Assembly: GCA_024636985.1 (NCBI GenBank)
Contig: JAGXFY010000056.1
Location: 1-48,096 of the forward strand
Length of the DNA: 48,096 nucleotides
Direction: 5' to 3'
Origin: Petrocella sp024636985
GTDB taxonomy: Bacteria > Bacillota > Clostridia > Lachnospirales > Vallitaleaceae
Position numbers and translations under genes: made by a program. Under the pieces are notes generated by a model. The model did not search any database. It was given only the letters and a program-made list of their open reading frames with translations, and was not told the DNA's origin. This document shows, piece after piece, positions 17,113 to 26,064 of the stretch (positions within the stretch are counted from its first letter, which is position 1; each line of letters opens with the position of its first letter).

Positions 17113-17925
17113 ATGATGCCAGAAGAAAGAAGACAGAAGATTATTGAGATTCTATACGCCAATAAAAGTGCAACTGTTAAAAATCTATGTGATCAACTTA
17201 TGGCTTCGGAAGCAACGATCCGTAGAGATTTGACGGTACTTGAGGATGAAGAAAAACTTGAAAGGGTACATGGTGGTGCCATTATTCAGTCCAATGTACC
17301 CATTGAAAAAGAAGACACTTACAATGAAAAAGAAGGTGTCTATCTATATGAAAAAAAACAAATCGCAAAAGTAGCTTTTTCCTATTTGCGAGAAAATGAC
17401 AGTATTTTCTTAGATGGCGGAACCACAACTATAGAGCTAGCCAAACTAATCGGTAGAAGCAGAATAAAAATCAATGTCTTTACCAATGCACCCCATTTTA
17501 CTCAGTTTATAGCCGGCAACCCAAAGGCAGAGCAATTTATTCTTGGTGGCAGAATTAGAAACAATACCCTTGCAGTTGTAGGGCAATTGGCCATTGACAC
17601 GATACGAAGATTCCGATTGAATAAGGTATTTATAGGCGTTAATGCCATAAGCCTTGAGTATGGATTAACAACACCTGATTTTGAAGAAGCGGAAATGAAG
17701 CGGGCAATATTAGAAAAAGGAAGAGAAAGATATATTCTTGCAGATGCCAGTAAGTTCAATAAAGTGGCATTGTGTGAAATATTACCAATCAGCGCAGTTG
17801 ATACCATCATCACTTCATCTCTTGAAGAGGATGAAATCAAAGAAAAGTTTAAGCTTGAAGGTGTCTTATTGGTTGAAGCAACAAAGAAGGAGGCGGGCAT
17901 GTATGATTACGACGGTGACGCTTAA
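17113..17925 (+). CDS. fruR: DeoR family transcriptional regulator (FruR type)
   Basis: 270 aa. An N-terminal DeoR helix-turn-helix (MPEERRQKIIEILYANKSATVKNLCDQL, EATIRRDLTVLE) is followed by a DeoR sugar-phosphate sensor domain with FLDGGTTTIELAKLIG, FTNAPHF and VFIGVNAISLEYGLTTPDFEEAEMK. It lies inside the PTS operon, 8 nt after EIIA, and overlaps the start of fruK by 23 nt, so it most likely represses this operon and responds to fructose 1-phosphate. ATG 17113 or 17116 could be used; AGGTGA at 17103-17108 favours the second slightly. Confidence 0.88.
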   Translation: MMPEERRQKIIEILYANKSATVKNLCDQLMASEATIRRDLTVLEDEEKLERVHGGAIIQSNVPIEKEDTYNEKEGVYLYEKKQIAKVAFSYLRENDSIFLDGGTTTIELAKLIGRSRIKINVFTNAPHFTQFIAGNPKAEQFILGGRIRNNTLAVVGQLAIDTIRRFRLNKVFIGVNAISLEYGLTTPDFEEAEMKRAILEKGRERYILADASKFNKVALCEILPISAVDTIITSSLEEDEIKEKFKLEGVLLVEATKKEAGMYDYDGDA

Positions 17926-18853
17926 CCCAGCAATTGATAAGATTATCGAAATCAGGGGATTAACAGTGGGTCAAGTGCATAGAGCTCAAAGGCAAGTCGT
18001 AACCCTTGGGGGTAAAAGCATTAATGTTGCACGAATCATATCGAGTCTTAATGAGGCAACAAAAGCCATATGCTTTGCCGGACGGGATAATTTTGAAGGT
18101 ATTAAGAATCATGCTGAGGCTGATGGCATCCCGATTGATGCAATACTGGTCAGTGGCAGTACTCGAACCAATGTTAAGATTGTTGAACCTGACCAGAATT
18201 ATAGAACGACGGATATCAACGAAATTGGTTTTAAGGTTACAGACGATGAACGGGAAGCCATGACAACAAAAATCCTAGAGGCAGGGAAAAACAGCGAGTA
18301 TGTGGTACTCAGTGGCAGTCTTCCGGAAGGCATACCTAATAGGTATTACCGGGAAATTGCAGAGAAACTAAAAGGCGTTACAAAGGTAATCATTGATGCG
18401 GATGACAGAATTTTGTTAGAAAGCCTTAAAGGATCACCATATCTGATTAAGCCGAATATCCATGAATTGGAAGCGGCGCTTGATATGAAGCTTGAGAGTA
18501 AGGAAAGTATTGTCCATGCATGTAAAAAAGTAATTGATGATTATGGCGTCAATTATGTACTGGTGTCCATGGGCGAAGAAGGTAGTATTCTGGTCAGTGA
18601 AAGGTACGCACTATCGGCAGGCATTTTGCCACTTAAGGTGGTGAGTACAGTCGGCGCAGGTGATGCAATGCTGGCAGGATTCATCTACGGATTGAAAACA
18701 CATCAAGATTGTGATGAGCTTGATTGTTTGATAAAGGCACTGTCATATGGAGTGGCATCAAGTTCTATCGCCATCAGCACTCAAAGTCATATGCCCATTG
18801 AGGCATTAACTTTGACGGTGAGAGCGAAAGAAGTCGCCATTTCAAGGCTATAG
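17903..18853 (+). CDS. fruK: 1-phosphofructokinase (PfkB family)
   Basis: 316 aa, normal for FruK. It phosphorylates fructose 1-phosphate to fructose 1,6-bisphosphate. It begins ITTVTLNPAIDKIIEI and has the first PfkB signature around GGKSINVARIISSL and the catalytic STVGAGDAMLAGF loop with the Asp base near the C-terminus. ATG 17903 follows AAGGAGG by nine nucleotides and overlaps the end of fruR by 23 nt, showing tight coupling. A tagatose-6-phosphate kinase role is possible in this family but the PTS context favours FruK. Confidence 0.9.
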   Translation: MITTVTLNPAIDKIIEIRGLTVGQVHRAQRQVVTLGGKSINVARIISSLNEATKAICFAGRDNFEGIKNHAEADGIPIDAILVSGSTRTNVKIVEPDQNYRTTDINEIGFKVTDDEREAMTTKILEAGKNSEYVVLSGSLPEGIPNRYYREIAEKLKGVTKVIIDADDRILLESLKGSPYLIKPNIHELEAALDMKLESKESIVHACKKVIDDYGVNYVLVSMGEEGSILVSERYALSAGILPLKVVSTVGAGDAMLAGFIYGLKTHQDCDELDCLIKALSYGVASSSIAISTQSHMPIEALTLTVRAKEVAISRL

Positions 18854-18884
18854 CTTTAACAAAAATTGTATAGGAGGAATGAAA

Positions 18885-20255
18885 ATGAGGATTTTAGCAG
18901 TAACAGCATGTCCAACGGGTATCGCACACACGTATATGGCAGCAGAGGCCATTGAAGAAGCAGCAAAGAAAAAAGGTTATGAAATCAAAGTGGAAACAAG
19001 GGGTTCTGTAGGTGTCGAAAATGAATTAACCAGTGAAGACATTGCAGCAGCAGATGCCATAATCTTAGCGTGTGACACATCCGTACCTATGGATCGGTTT
19101 TCTGGGAAAAAACTGGTATCTGTAGGCGTAAGTGATGCACTTAAGGACGCAAACAAACTCATTGAGGACGCACTAAAAGCACCTGTTTACAAAGCATCAG
19201 GAAGCAATCTTGTAGATGACGTTGCAGGTATCAAGGCAAAGAGAAAAGATGAAAGCAAGGGTGCTTATAAACATTTAATGAATGGCGTATCTTTTATGAT
19301 ACCATTTGTTGTAGCTGGTGGTATTGCCATTGCTCTAAGTTTTATGTTTGGTTATGACGCATTTCAACAAGAAGGTACTTTGGCAGCGTATTTAATGAAC
19401 ATTGGTGGTGGTGCAGGCTTTGCACTTATGATTCCTGTACTCGCCGGTTATATTGCTTATTCCATAGCAGACCGACCGGGTTTAGCTGTAGGTATGATTG
19501 GTGGTTCTGTAGCGGTTCAACTAAACGCAGGTTTCCTTGGCGCCATCGTTGCCGGTTTTATGGCCGGTTATGTGGTCAACTTGATTAAGAAGTATATTAA
19601 GTTACCTAAAACGCTTCAAGGTATTATGCCGGTATTGATTATACCTGTATTTGGTTCATTGATTGTCGGCTTATCATTTTTCTATATCATTGGAACACCG
19701 GTTGCGGCCATTAACACAGCAATGAATAATTTCCTAACAGGTATGTCTGGTACAAATGCAGTACTTTTAGGATTAATTATAGGATTAATGATGGCCTTTG
19801 ATATGGGTGGTCCTGTCAACAAAGCAGCCTATGCTTTTGGAACAGGTACACTTGTTGCAGGCACAGGTTCAGCAATTATGGCGGCAGTTATGGCGGCAGG
19901 CATGGTGCCACCACTTGGACTTGCAGTCGCAACATTTATTTTTAAGGACAAATTCACCTTAGCAGAAAAAGAAGCCGGAAAAGCAGCTGCAGTACTTGGT
20001 GCTAGTTTTATAACAGAAGGTGCTATTCCTTTTGCAGCAGCAGATCCACTCCGTGTTATTCCTTCCATCATGGCAGGTGCAGCTGTAACAGGTGCTTTAT
20101 CTATGGCATTTAATGCAACATTATCGGTGCCACATGGTGGACTGTTCGTGTTTTTTGCAGTTGAAAACGTAGCAATGTATGTTTTAGCAATCCTTGCAGG
20201 TACAGCAGTAACAGCAATCCTTATAGGCATGCTAAAGAAAAAAATTGAGGTGTAA
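18885..20255 (+). CDS. fruB: PTS fructose transporter EIIBC
   Basis: 456 aa. Residues 1-100 are the EIIB domain with the phosphorylated Cys9 in TACPTGIAHT; residues 125-456 are the membrane EIIC channel of the fructose class, with GVSFMIPFVVAGG, MAFDMGGPVNKAAYAFG and TEGAIPFAAADPLRVIPS. It imports fructose and phosphorylates it to fructose 1-phosphate. It lacks the EIIA domain, which is encoded at 16658-17104. ATG 18885 is preferred to 18879 because AGGAGG at 18872-18877 is then seven nucleotides away. Gene naming of the separated subunits varies between organisms. Confidence 0.92.
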   Translation: MRILAVTACPTGIAHTYMAAEAIEEAAKKKGYEIKVETRGSVGVENELTSEDIAAADAIILACDTSVPMDRFSGKKLVSVGVSDALKDANKLIEDALKAPVYKASGSNLVDDVAGIKAKRKDESKGAYKHLMNGVSFMIPFVVAGGIAIALSFMFGYDAFQQEGTLAAYLMNIGGGAGFALMIPVLAGYIAYSIADRPGLAVGMIGGSVAVQLNAGFLGAIVAGFMAGYVVNLIKKYIKLPKTLQGIMPVLIIPVFGSLIVGLSFFYIIGTPVAAINTAMNNFLTGMSGTNAVLLGLIIGLMMAFDMGGPVNKAAYAFGTGTLVAGTGSAIMAAVMAAGMVPPLGLAVATFIFKDKFTLAEKEAGKAAAVLGASFITEGAIPFAAADPLRVIPSIMAGAAVTGALSMAFNATLSVPHGGLFVFFAVENVAMYVLAILAGTAVTAILIGMLKKKIEV

Positions 20256-20258
20256 AAC

Positions 20259-20510
20259 ATGGTAGAATTTACAACAACAGTAGGCTTTGAAGAAGGCTTA
20301 CACGCGAGACCGGCGGCCGAACTGGTTAAAGTATGTCAGAAAGCATTGGCAGATATTAAGATTATAAAAGATGACCTAGAAGTAAACCCCAAAAGTATTC
20401 TAGGCATATTGACCCTTGGCGCAGCCCATGGTGATAAGATTAGAATTCTTGTCAATGGATCAGATGAAAATGATGTAGCCAAAAATCTCAAAGCATTCTT
20501 CAACAAATAA
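20259..20510 (+). CDS. ptsH: phosphocarrier protein HPr
   Basis: 83 aa. H15 in GLHARPA is phosphorylated by enzyme I; S46 in NPKSILGIL is the regulatory Ser targeted by HPr kinase in Gram-positive bacteria. It starts three nucleotides after EIIBC, and its ribosome binding site GAGGTG overlaps the end of that gene. Being last in the operon, it makes the operon a complete PEP-to-sugar relay. It could be the general HPr or a dedicated second copy. Confidence 0.93.
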   Translation: MVEFTTTVGFEEGLHARPAAELVKVCQKALADIKIIKDDLEVNPKSILGILTLGAAHGDKIRILVNGSDENDVAKNLKAFFNK

Positions 20511-20521
20511 AACCCAAGATG

Positions 20522-20565
20522 AAAAAAGAACCGATTGGAGTCACATCCGAGTCGGTTCTTTTTTT
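20522..20565 (+). terminator. bidirectional terminator after the PTS operon
   Basis: AAGAACCGA (20526-20534) pairs with TCGGTTCTT (20552-20560), with inner GGA/TCC pairing and a T tract to 20565. The A tract at 20522-20527 gives a T tract on the other strand, so it can also stop the leftward ABC operon ending at 20619. Confidence 0.85.
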
Positions 20566-20618
20566 AACTTTAGGAAATGCTTATTCTTGCCTTCAGCCTC
20601 TTTTTTCAAAAAACGATA

Positions 20619-21383
20619 TTATTCTTTTGATTCCGCTCTTCTTAGTAGCAAATAAAAACATCCGGCCAGCAAAAAGCTTAAGAAGAAGAAGGTGAGGATG
20701 GCCATGTAAGGGTTCTTAGTTTCCCAACCGAAGGCGGCGGGGATGAGAGCACCTAAACTTCGCACCCATGAACCGGGTAAAAACCCAATCAAATTTCTCA
20801 AAAGTACAATAAAAACAACAGGAGTTAAAGATACGATGATTTTTAGAATATTATTGCTTCTGTAATAAATTAGCGTAATGACAAGGCCTAATAAAAAGAA
20901 AAACACATAGGCCGAAAATTGCCAAAATACAGTAGAAAAAAGTGTGAAAAAGGAATTGCTTTGTTCCCAAACATATTGCATTGTGTTCCAATCAAAAACA
21001 CCTGTATCTCGATAGGAACTATAAAACATGTCATAATTCGTTGGGGAAAGTACAAAAATATTGTAGGTACGGTTTAGGATAAGATCAATAACGGACATTA
21101 GGAAAGCAACTGGTAAGATGGAAAGTAACAACCCACTAAAAAAGGTTTTTCTCGATAAATTATTTGCTTGAGAAAAGTTAAAGCTATCCTTGAAGGCATT
21201 TAGACCCAAGACAAAAAGAAATATAACAGTGGAGAACTCAAGTCCTGAAGAAGAGAAGTCCTGATTGTCGCTTGAGTTAGTGGCAGCTAGGAATGATATG
21301 GCCATGATGAAGAACATGTAGTAAATCATGGTGGAGGGTAGCATCATTCGTATATGAAATTTAGCCAACTTTAGGGATTTCAT
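20619..21383 (-). CDS. ABC-2 type transporter permease
   Basis: 254 aa with about six membrane helices and no recognisable binding domain. It starts MKSLKLAKFHIRMML and overlaps the ATPase gene by 23 nt, which marks it as the membrane subunit of the same transporter. GGAGGTG lies six nucleotides before the ATG. With a YtrA-type regulator and a YtrB-like ATPase this resembles the cell-envelope-stress exporters of Bacillota (YtrABCDEF-like); the substrate is unknown. Confidence 0.72.
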   Translation of the reverse strand: MKSLKLAKFHIRMMLPSTMIYYMFFIMAISFLAATNSSDNQDFSSSGLEFSTVIFLFVLGLNAFKDSFNFSQANNLSRKTFFSGLLLSILPVAFLMSVIDLILNRTYNIFVLSPTNYDMFYSSYRDTGVFDWNTMQYVWEQSNSFFTLFSTVFWQFSAYVFFFLLGLVITLIYYRSNNILKIIVSLTPVVFIVLLRNLIGFLPGSWVRSLGALIPAAFGWETKNPYMAILTFFFLSFLLAGCFYLLLRRAESKE

Positions 21384-22257
21384 TTAAAACACCTCCTACA
21401 TCTGTTAGTTTAATGAAAAGTTCTTGCAAACCCACTTTAGATTTTTCAAGACCTATTTGGTTGATTTGTTTAAGTGTTTCTTCAGTAGGTTTATCAAGAA
21501 GGATGGCTTTACAATAGGTGCCTAAATATTCAAGACCAATGAAGTTCCTGTTTTGAATGAAAGCTTCAACATCGGATGATTTACCGGTGATAGCATAGGC
21601 ACGTTCCATTAAGGAAGCTACACTTTCATTAATAAGAACCGACTGTTTACCAAGAATCACGACCCACTCAAGCAAATCAGCAATTTCTTCAATTATATGA
21701 GTAGATAGAATAATGGTCTTTGGTGTTTTGATATAGTGGGCAAGAAGTTCCTTATAAAAAAGCGTCCTATGATGGGCATCAAGACCTAATATAGGTTCAT
21801 CAAATATCAGAAGATCAGCATTTGAGGCCAACGCTATGATTAATTTAGCAATAGTGTTATAACCGGTGGAAAGTGTCTTGAATTTTTTGTTAGGGTTCAG
21901 ATCAAATTTCTCGCACAACCCATTGGCATAGGTTAAGTCAAAATTCGAATAAAAAGTCTTGGTCCAACGAAACACCTCGTGTATTTTCATGCTGTCGGGA
22001 TAAAGCGTGCTTTCTGTCATGTAATAAATGCGCTCAAGAAGGGCATCGTTTTCGCTAATGGGGTGATCAGATAGAGTTATGTAGCCATGTGTCGGAAAAA
22101 TGCGATTGGTTATTAAGTTAAGGAGGGTAGTTTTTCCGGCGCCATTACGGCCAAGTAAACCATATATTCTTTTTTCTTCAAAAATAAGTGAGATATCCTT
22201 CAGTGCACAATTACTCTTATAGTTCTTAGTGATGTTCTTCAGTTCAATATGATTCAT
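21361..22257 (-). CDS. ABC transporter ATP-binding protein (YtrB-like)
   Basis: 298 aa. Walker A GRNGAGKTT near residues 36-44, Walker B LLIFDEPILGLD and the switch His in STHIIEE are intact. The signature motif is degenerate: LSTGYNTIAK instead of LSGGQ, as in YtrB-like and other ABC-2 drug-export ATPases. The C-terminal 80 residues are an accessory domain. It overlaps both neighbours, the regulator by 14 nt and the permease by 23 nt. It powers export through the adjacent permease. Confidence 0.85.
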   Translation of the reverse strand: MNHIELKNITKNYKSNCALKDISLIFEEKRIYGLLGRNGAGKTTLLNLITNRIFPTHGYITLSDHPISENDALLERIYYMTESTLYPDSMKIHEVFRWTKTFYSNFDLTYANGLCEKFDLNPNKKFKTLSTGYNTIAKLIIALASNADLLIFDEPILGLDAHHRTLFYKELLAHYIKTPKTIILSTHIIEEIADLLEWVVILGKQSVLINESVASLMERAYAITGKSSDVEAFIQNRNFIGLEYLGTYCKAILLDKPTEETLKQINQIGLEKSKVGLQELFIKLTDVGGVLNEIPKVG

Positions 22258-22621
22258 ATTCAGGACCTCCTGTAATCATTTTTATAATATCTTCAATCGT
22301 GATGTCCAGTTTGTCAGCCTCGTGTAAGAGGTTCACCACATATTTTTCATAAAAGTGCTCTTTCTGCTTTTTTATAAGCGTCTTTTTAGCATCTTTTGCT
22401 ACAAACATACCGACGCCCCTCTTTTTGTAAAGAATGCCTTCATCAACGAGAAGGTTAAAGCCTTTAGCAATGGTTGCAGGATTAATATTATAGCTTATAG
22501 AAACTTCTGTCGTTGAAGGTATTTGTGTCTCTTCTTCAAAAATATCACGTATGATATCATCTTCAATGGATTGGGAAATCTGAAGATATATAGGAATTTG
22601 ACTGCCGAAATCAATTTTCAT
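22244..22621 (-). CDS. GntR family regulator, YtrA subfamily
   Basis: 125 aa. An N-terminal winged helix begins DFGSQIPIYLQISQSIEDDII and includes PSTTEVSISYNINPATIAKGFNLLVDEGILYKKRGVGMFV, the GntR fold. The effector domain is only about 50 helical residues, which defines the YtrA branch that regulates its own ABC operon. A strong palindrome sits over its promoter at 22644-22669. It is probably released by an envelope-active compound. Confidence 0.87.
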   Translation of the reverse strand: MKIDFGSQIPIYLQISQSIEDDIIRDIFEEETQIPSTTEVSISYNINPATIAKGFNLLVDEGILYKKRGVGMFVAKDAKKTLIKKQKEHFYEKYVVNLLHEADKLDITIEDIIKMITGGPEYESY

Positions 22622-22643
22622 CAGGCATACATCCTTTCTTAAC

Positions 22644-22694
22644 TGGTTAACTACTTGTGTAATTAACCATATAACTTATTTTGTTTTTTGTCAA
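22644..22694 (-). promoter_or_regulatory. ytrA-type operator and promoter
   Basis: TGGTTAACTAC (22644-22654), central TTGT and GTAATTAACCA (22659-22669) form an inverted repeat of 11-bp arms with one mismatch. It matches the general GGTTAA...TTAACC style of YtrA operators. On the minus strand TTGACA lies at 22694-22689 with a -10 near 22673-22666 that falls inside the palindrome, so bound regulator would block the promoter. Confidence 0.7.
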
Positions 22695-22711
22695 TACTTT
22701 TTTGTAAAGCC

Positions 22712-22740
22712 TTGTGAAATCCCATGGCTTACTTTATAAT
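22712..22740 (+). promoter_or_regulatory. promoter of the DUF1576 gene
   Basis: TTGTGA (22712-22717), 17-nt spacer, TATAAT (22735-22740). It overlaps a GTG at 22714 that would otherwise extend the downstream reading frame, so the gene must start later. Confidence 0.7.
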
Positions 22741-22776
22741 AAATCAAATCAAATACAACTTCTTGGAGGAGACAAG

Positions 22777-24048
22777 ATGATTTATTCCACTACATATGAA
22801 GAAAAAGAATTACAAAAGGAAGGTAAACAACTCATTTTGAGTGTTTTTCCGTTGGTATTCATGGTTTTTGGTATACTCTATGGTTTAGTAAACCATGAGA
22901 TCTTCTCAGAAGGACTGATGGCGATACTGTATTCGCCGACGACACTCCTGACAGACTTTTTAAAGGTTGGTGGTGTGGGTGCTGCTTTTGTTAATGCTGC
23001 TTTAGTAGGCATATTTAACATATATTTATTAAGGCGTTTTGAGATGAGAATCAATGGACTACTGATTGCTGCAATTTTTACAGTAATTGGTTTTTCTTTT
23101 TTTGGGAAAAACATTCTTAACATCATGCCTATATATTTGGGCGGCTATCTTTATGCACGTAGGCAAGGGATTGCAATGAAGAACATTATTTTGATTATCA
23201 TGTTTAGTACTGCATTGGCACCTATTGTTAGTGAGATTACTTTCGGAGGTTATTTTGATAGAGGGTTTAATTATTTTATGGGAATTTTCATTGGGACATT
23301 GATTGGATTTATCATTGTGCCCTTATCTTCCCATATGTTAAAATTCCATGATGGCTATAACCTCTATAACATTGGATTTACTGCAGGTATCGTGGGAACT
23401 GTTTTTACAAGCTTACTTAGAAACTTTAAAATCAACATCACACCGGTAAATATATTAGATACGAATCAGCATATGACCATCGTTATTATGTTATATCTGC
23501 TTTTTATTTATCTGATAGCGATGGGTTATAGAATCAATAGAAATGGATTTAAAGAATATAAAAACATACTCAAATATAGAGGCCGGACCATAACAGACTT
23601 CACAGAACTTGTCGGTTATGGCATAACATTCATTAATATGGGTATCATGGGTATATTAAGTATCAGTTTGGTTCTTTTATTAGGTGGCATAGTTAATGGG
23701 CCGGTCATAGCGGCCATATTAACTATTGTTGGATTTGGGGCTTTTGGTAAACACCCCAAAAATTGCCTACCTATTGTACTGGGTGTCTTGCTGGGGGGAT
23801 TTATTTTTGGCTATGATTTTACCAGTACGGGATTTATCATTTCCATACTCTTTTCAACTACAATAGCCCCCATAGCTGGATCTTTTGGACCAATTATTGG
23901 CGTTCTAGCAGGCATACTACACCTAACTATTGTCACGAATGTTGGTGTCATCCATGGTGGAATTAATTTATATAACAATGGTTTTGCGGGTGGTTTGGTT
24001 GCAGGATTTTTAATACCTATTATCGATGCATTTAAAAAAGGAGAATAA
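22777..24048 (+). CDS. DUF1576-type polytopic membrane protein
   Basis: 423 aa with about ten or more hydrophobic segments. It has two repeated halves: HDGYNLYNIGFTAGIVG near 215 and HGGINLYNNGFAGGLVAG near 400, each following a glycine-rich membrane stretch. This duplicated H-x-G-x-N-L-Y-N-x-G-F motif fits a channel or transporter built from an inverted or tandem repeat, and I associate it with the DUF1576 family of clostridial membrane proteins. GGAGGA lies six nucleotides before ATG 22777. The next gene begins five nucleotides after its stop. The substrate is unknown. Confidence 0.65.
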   Translation: MIYSTTYEEKELQKEGKQLILSVFPLVFMVFGILYGLVNHEIFSEGLMAILYSPTTLLTDFLKVGGVGAAFVNAALVGIFNIYLLRRFEMRINGLLIAAIFTVIGFSFFGKNILNIMPIYLGGYLYARRQGIAMKNIILIIMFSTALAPIVSEITFGGYFDRGFNYFMGIFIGTLIGFIIVPLSSHMLKFHDGYNLYNIGFTAGIVGTVFTSLLRNFKINITPVNILDTNQHMTIVIMLYLLFIYLIAMGYRINRNGFKEYKNILKYRGRTITDFTELVGYGITFINMGIMGILSISLVLLLGGIVNGPVIAAILTIVGFGAFGKHPKNCLPIVLGVLLGGFIFGYDFTSTGFIISILFSTTIAPIAGSFGPIIGVLAGILHLTIVTNVGVIHGGINLYNNGFAGGLVAGFLIPIIDAFKKGE

Positions 24049-24053
24049 ACGTT

Positions 24054-24401
24054 ATGAGACATGAAGTGAAGAAAATAAGCCGCATAGTGGATGAACTTAC
24101 CACATTATTTCTAAAAGAAGATACCAATGAATTAGATTTTAAGATTGCTATTACAAAGGAAAAATGCGTCATAAAGATTGTAGATTATAATACGAACTTT
24201 GAGGATGCTTATCTTGAGCATTTGTCTAAGCGTCTTAATAGCCAAAGGCAGAGGGAAATAGAGGAATACTATTGGCAACTAGCCGGAGAAACAGATGAGG
24301 ATGATGAAATCACATTGGTCTCTGCTATGGTGGATTCAGCGATCGTGGAAAAAAGAGATGGTAACCTGATGCTAGAACTGACGAGATTATATACATCATA
24401 A
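24054..24401 (+). CDS. small acidic protein coupled to the DUF1576 gene
   Basis: 115 aa, soluble, unrecognised. It begins with a basic helix (MRHEVKKISRIVDELTTLFLKE), continues with beta-like stretches (FKIAITKEKCVIKIVDYN), an acidic middle and ends VEKRDGNLMLELTRLY. Its alternating pattern loosely recalls small ATP-binding or regulatory subunits, but no motif is convincing. AAAGGAG precedes it, overlapping the end of the membrane protein gene, so the two are co-translated and may act together. Confidence 0.6.
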   Translation: MRHEVKKISRIVDELTTLFLKEDTNELDFKIAITKEKCVIKIVDYNTNFEDAYLEHLSKRLNSQRQREIEEYYWQLAGETDEDDEITLVSAMVDSAIVEKRDGNLMLELTRLYTS

Positions 24402-24431
24402 AAGCAGGAAGGATTAATACAAGGTGAAGGT

Positions 24432-24824
24432 ATGAAAAAAATCTACAATCAAACTAAAAAATATTTTTTATTAACCATAGGCACTCTGTCTGTGTTTTTG
24501 GGGGTTCTAGGTATTTTCCTACCATTATTACCGACAACACCTTTTCTGCTTTTGGCATCCTATTGCTATTTGAGAAGTTCTAAGAAAATGCATCATTGGA
24601 TTATGAACCATAAGACCTTTGGCAGCTATATCCACAATTATGTAGAATATAGGGCGATTAAAAAGAAAACCAGAATAGTGGCATTGCTTTTCTTGTGGGG
24701 TTCTTTAGGGTTTTCCATCTACCTAGTACCAATTTTCCATGTCAAGTTGATGTTGGTTTTCATAGGTACAGCTGTCACCCTTCATCTTTGCTTACTTAAA
24801 ACCTTGCCTAAAGATGTAAAATGA
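24432..24824 (+). CDS. YbaN family membrane protein (DUF454)
   Basis: 130 aa. It has an N-terminal hairpin of two membrane helices with FLGVLGIFLPLLPTTPFLLLASYCYLRSS, the DUF454 signature, and two C-terminal helices. WIMNHKTFGSYIHNY in the middle also fits. Inner membrane protein of unknown function. It follows the preceding small gene by 30 nt and is likely in the same transcript. Confidence 0.85.
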   Translation: MKKIYNQTKKYFLLTIGTLSVFLGVLGIFLPLLPTTPFLLLASYCYLRSSKKMHHWIMNHKTFGSYIHNYVEYRAIKKKTRIVALLFLWGSLGFSIYLVPIFHVKLMLVFIGTAVTLHLCLLKTLPKDVK

Positions 24825-24945
24825 CAACTCTTAAGTGGTGCGGCAATGTTCAGACACGGTTGAAACATGTTATAATAATAATGTGGTACTGTCATTAACC
24901 TAAGTAAATGAAAATAATGCACTTAGAATTAGGGAGGAATGTACA

Positions 24946-26064
24946 ATGAAACAAGTTTATGTAGATTGGGAAACCATTACCGGGTTTGTGAAGGAAGCAT
25001 TTATGGGCTATGGTGTGCCGGAAGATGAGGCGGCAATCTGTACGGATGTTTTAATCGCTTCAGACCGTAAAGGCATCGACTCACATGGTGTCAATCGTTT
25101 TAAACCTATATATTTGGATCGAATAAAAGCCGGTATTCAGAAACCGATAACAGATTTTGAAGTGATAAGAGAAACAGCAACAACAGCAGTTGTAGACGGG
25201 CATGATGGTATGGGACAAGTCATCGGTTATAAAGCTATGACTATGGCAATAGAAAAAGCAAAAAAATACGGAATGGGTATGGTAGCGGTAAGAAATTCAA
25301 CACATTACGGTATCGCAGGTTATTATGCAGAGATGGCGACAAAAGCCGGATGTATAGGTATAACCGGAACCAATGCAAGACCCTCAATAGCGCCTACTTT
25401 TGGTGTAGAAAATATGTTGGGGACAAACCCATTGACTTTTGGACTGCCTACGGATGAGCCATTTCCGTTTATTTTGGATTGCGCAACCTCCATCACTCAA
25501 AGAGGTAAAATCGAATATTTTGCCCGTGTGGGAAAAGACACACCGGAAGGTATGGTGATTGGAAGAGATGGCAAAGCAATGACGAACTCTGAGCAGATTC
25601 TTGAAGATTTGGTGAGTGGCAATGCTGCATTGGCGCCTCTTGGCGGTATAGGAGAAACTCTGGCCGGCTACAAAGGCTATGGTTATGCGACAGTAGTTGA
25701 AGTGTTATCTGCAGCGCTGCAACAAGGTAATTTCCTGAGAATGTTAACAGGCATTGGTGGAAATGGTGAGAAAGTGCCATATCATTTGGGGCATTTCTTT
25801 ATAGCTATAGATACCGAGGCTTTTATGGGCCTTGAGAGTTTCAAGAAAACAACAGGTGATATACTACGGGAACTTAGAGGTTCTATAAAAGCACCTGGCG
25901 AAGAGGCTATTTTCACAGCGGGAGAAAAAGAATATAATCATGGTTTGTTTAGAAAAGATAAAGGTGTTCCTGTCAATGAAGCAGTTCAAAAAGAATTGAT
26001 TGAGATTAGAGATGTTTTGAAATTAAACCATTATAAGTTCAAGTTTGAAGATACATCCCTTTAA
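24946..26064 (+). CDS. Ldh_2 family (malate/L-lactate-type) dehydrogenase
   Basis: 372 aa, usual length for the Ldh_2 family of NAD(P)H-dependent 2-hydroxyacid dehydrogenases, which is unrelated to Rossmann-type LDH. Family motifs are SDRKGIDSHGVNRF near 45-58 (with the conserved His), RNSTHYGIAGYYAEMA, NARPSIAPTFGVENMLGTNPL and FILDCATSITQRGKIE. Substrates in the family include malate, lactate, ureidoglycolate and sulfolactate; the sequence does not decide. GGAGG lies eight nucleotides before the ATG. It stands alone, so there is no pathway context. Confidence 0.85.
   Translation: MKQVYVDWETITGFVKEAFMGYGVPEDEAAICTDVLIASDRKGIDSHGVNRFKPIYLDRIKAGIQKPITDFEVIRETATTAVVDGHDGMGQVIGYKAMTMAIEKAKKYGMGMVAVRNSTHYGIAGYYAEMATKAGCIGITGTNARPSIAPTFGVENMLGTNPLTFGLPTDEPFPFILDCATSITQRGKIEYFARVGKDTPEGMVIGRDGKAMTNSEQILEDLVSGNAALAPLGGIGETLAGYKGYGYATVVEVLSAALQQGNFLRMLTGIGGNGEKVPYHLGHFFIAIDTEAFMGLESFKKTTGDILRELRGSIKAPGEEAIFTAGEKEYNHGLFRKDKGVPVNEAVQKELIEIRDVLKLNHYKFKFEDTSL

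Noticed and set aside
22714..22776. In-frame GTG extension of the DUF1576 gene
   Set aside because: The GTG lies inside a good -35 box, and ATG 22777 has a GGAGGA site at ideal spacing.
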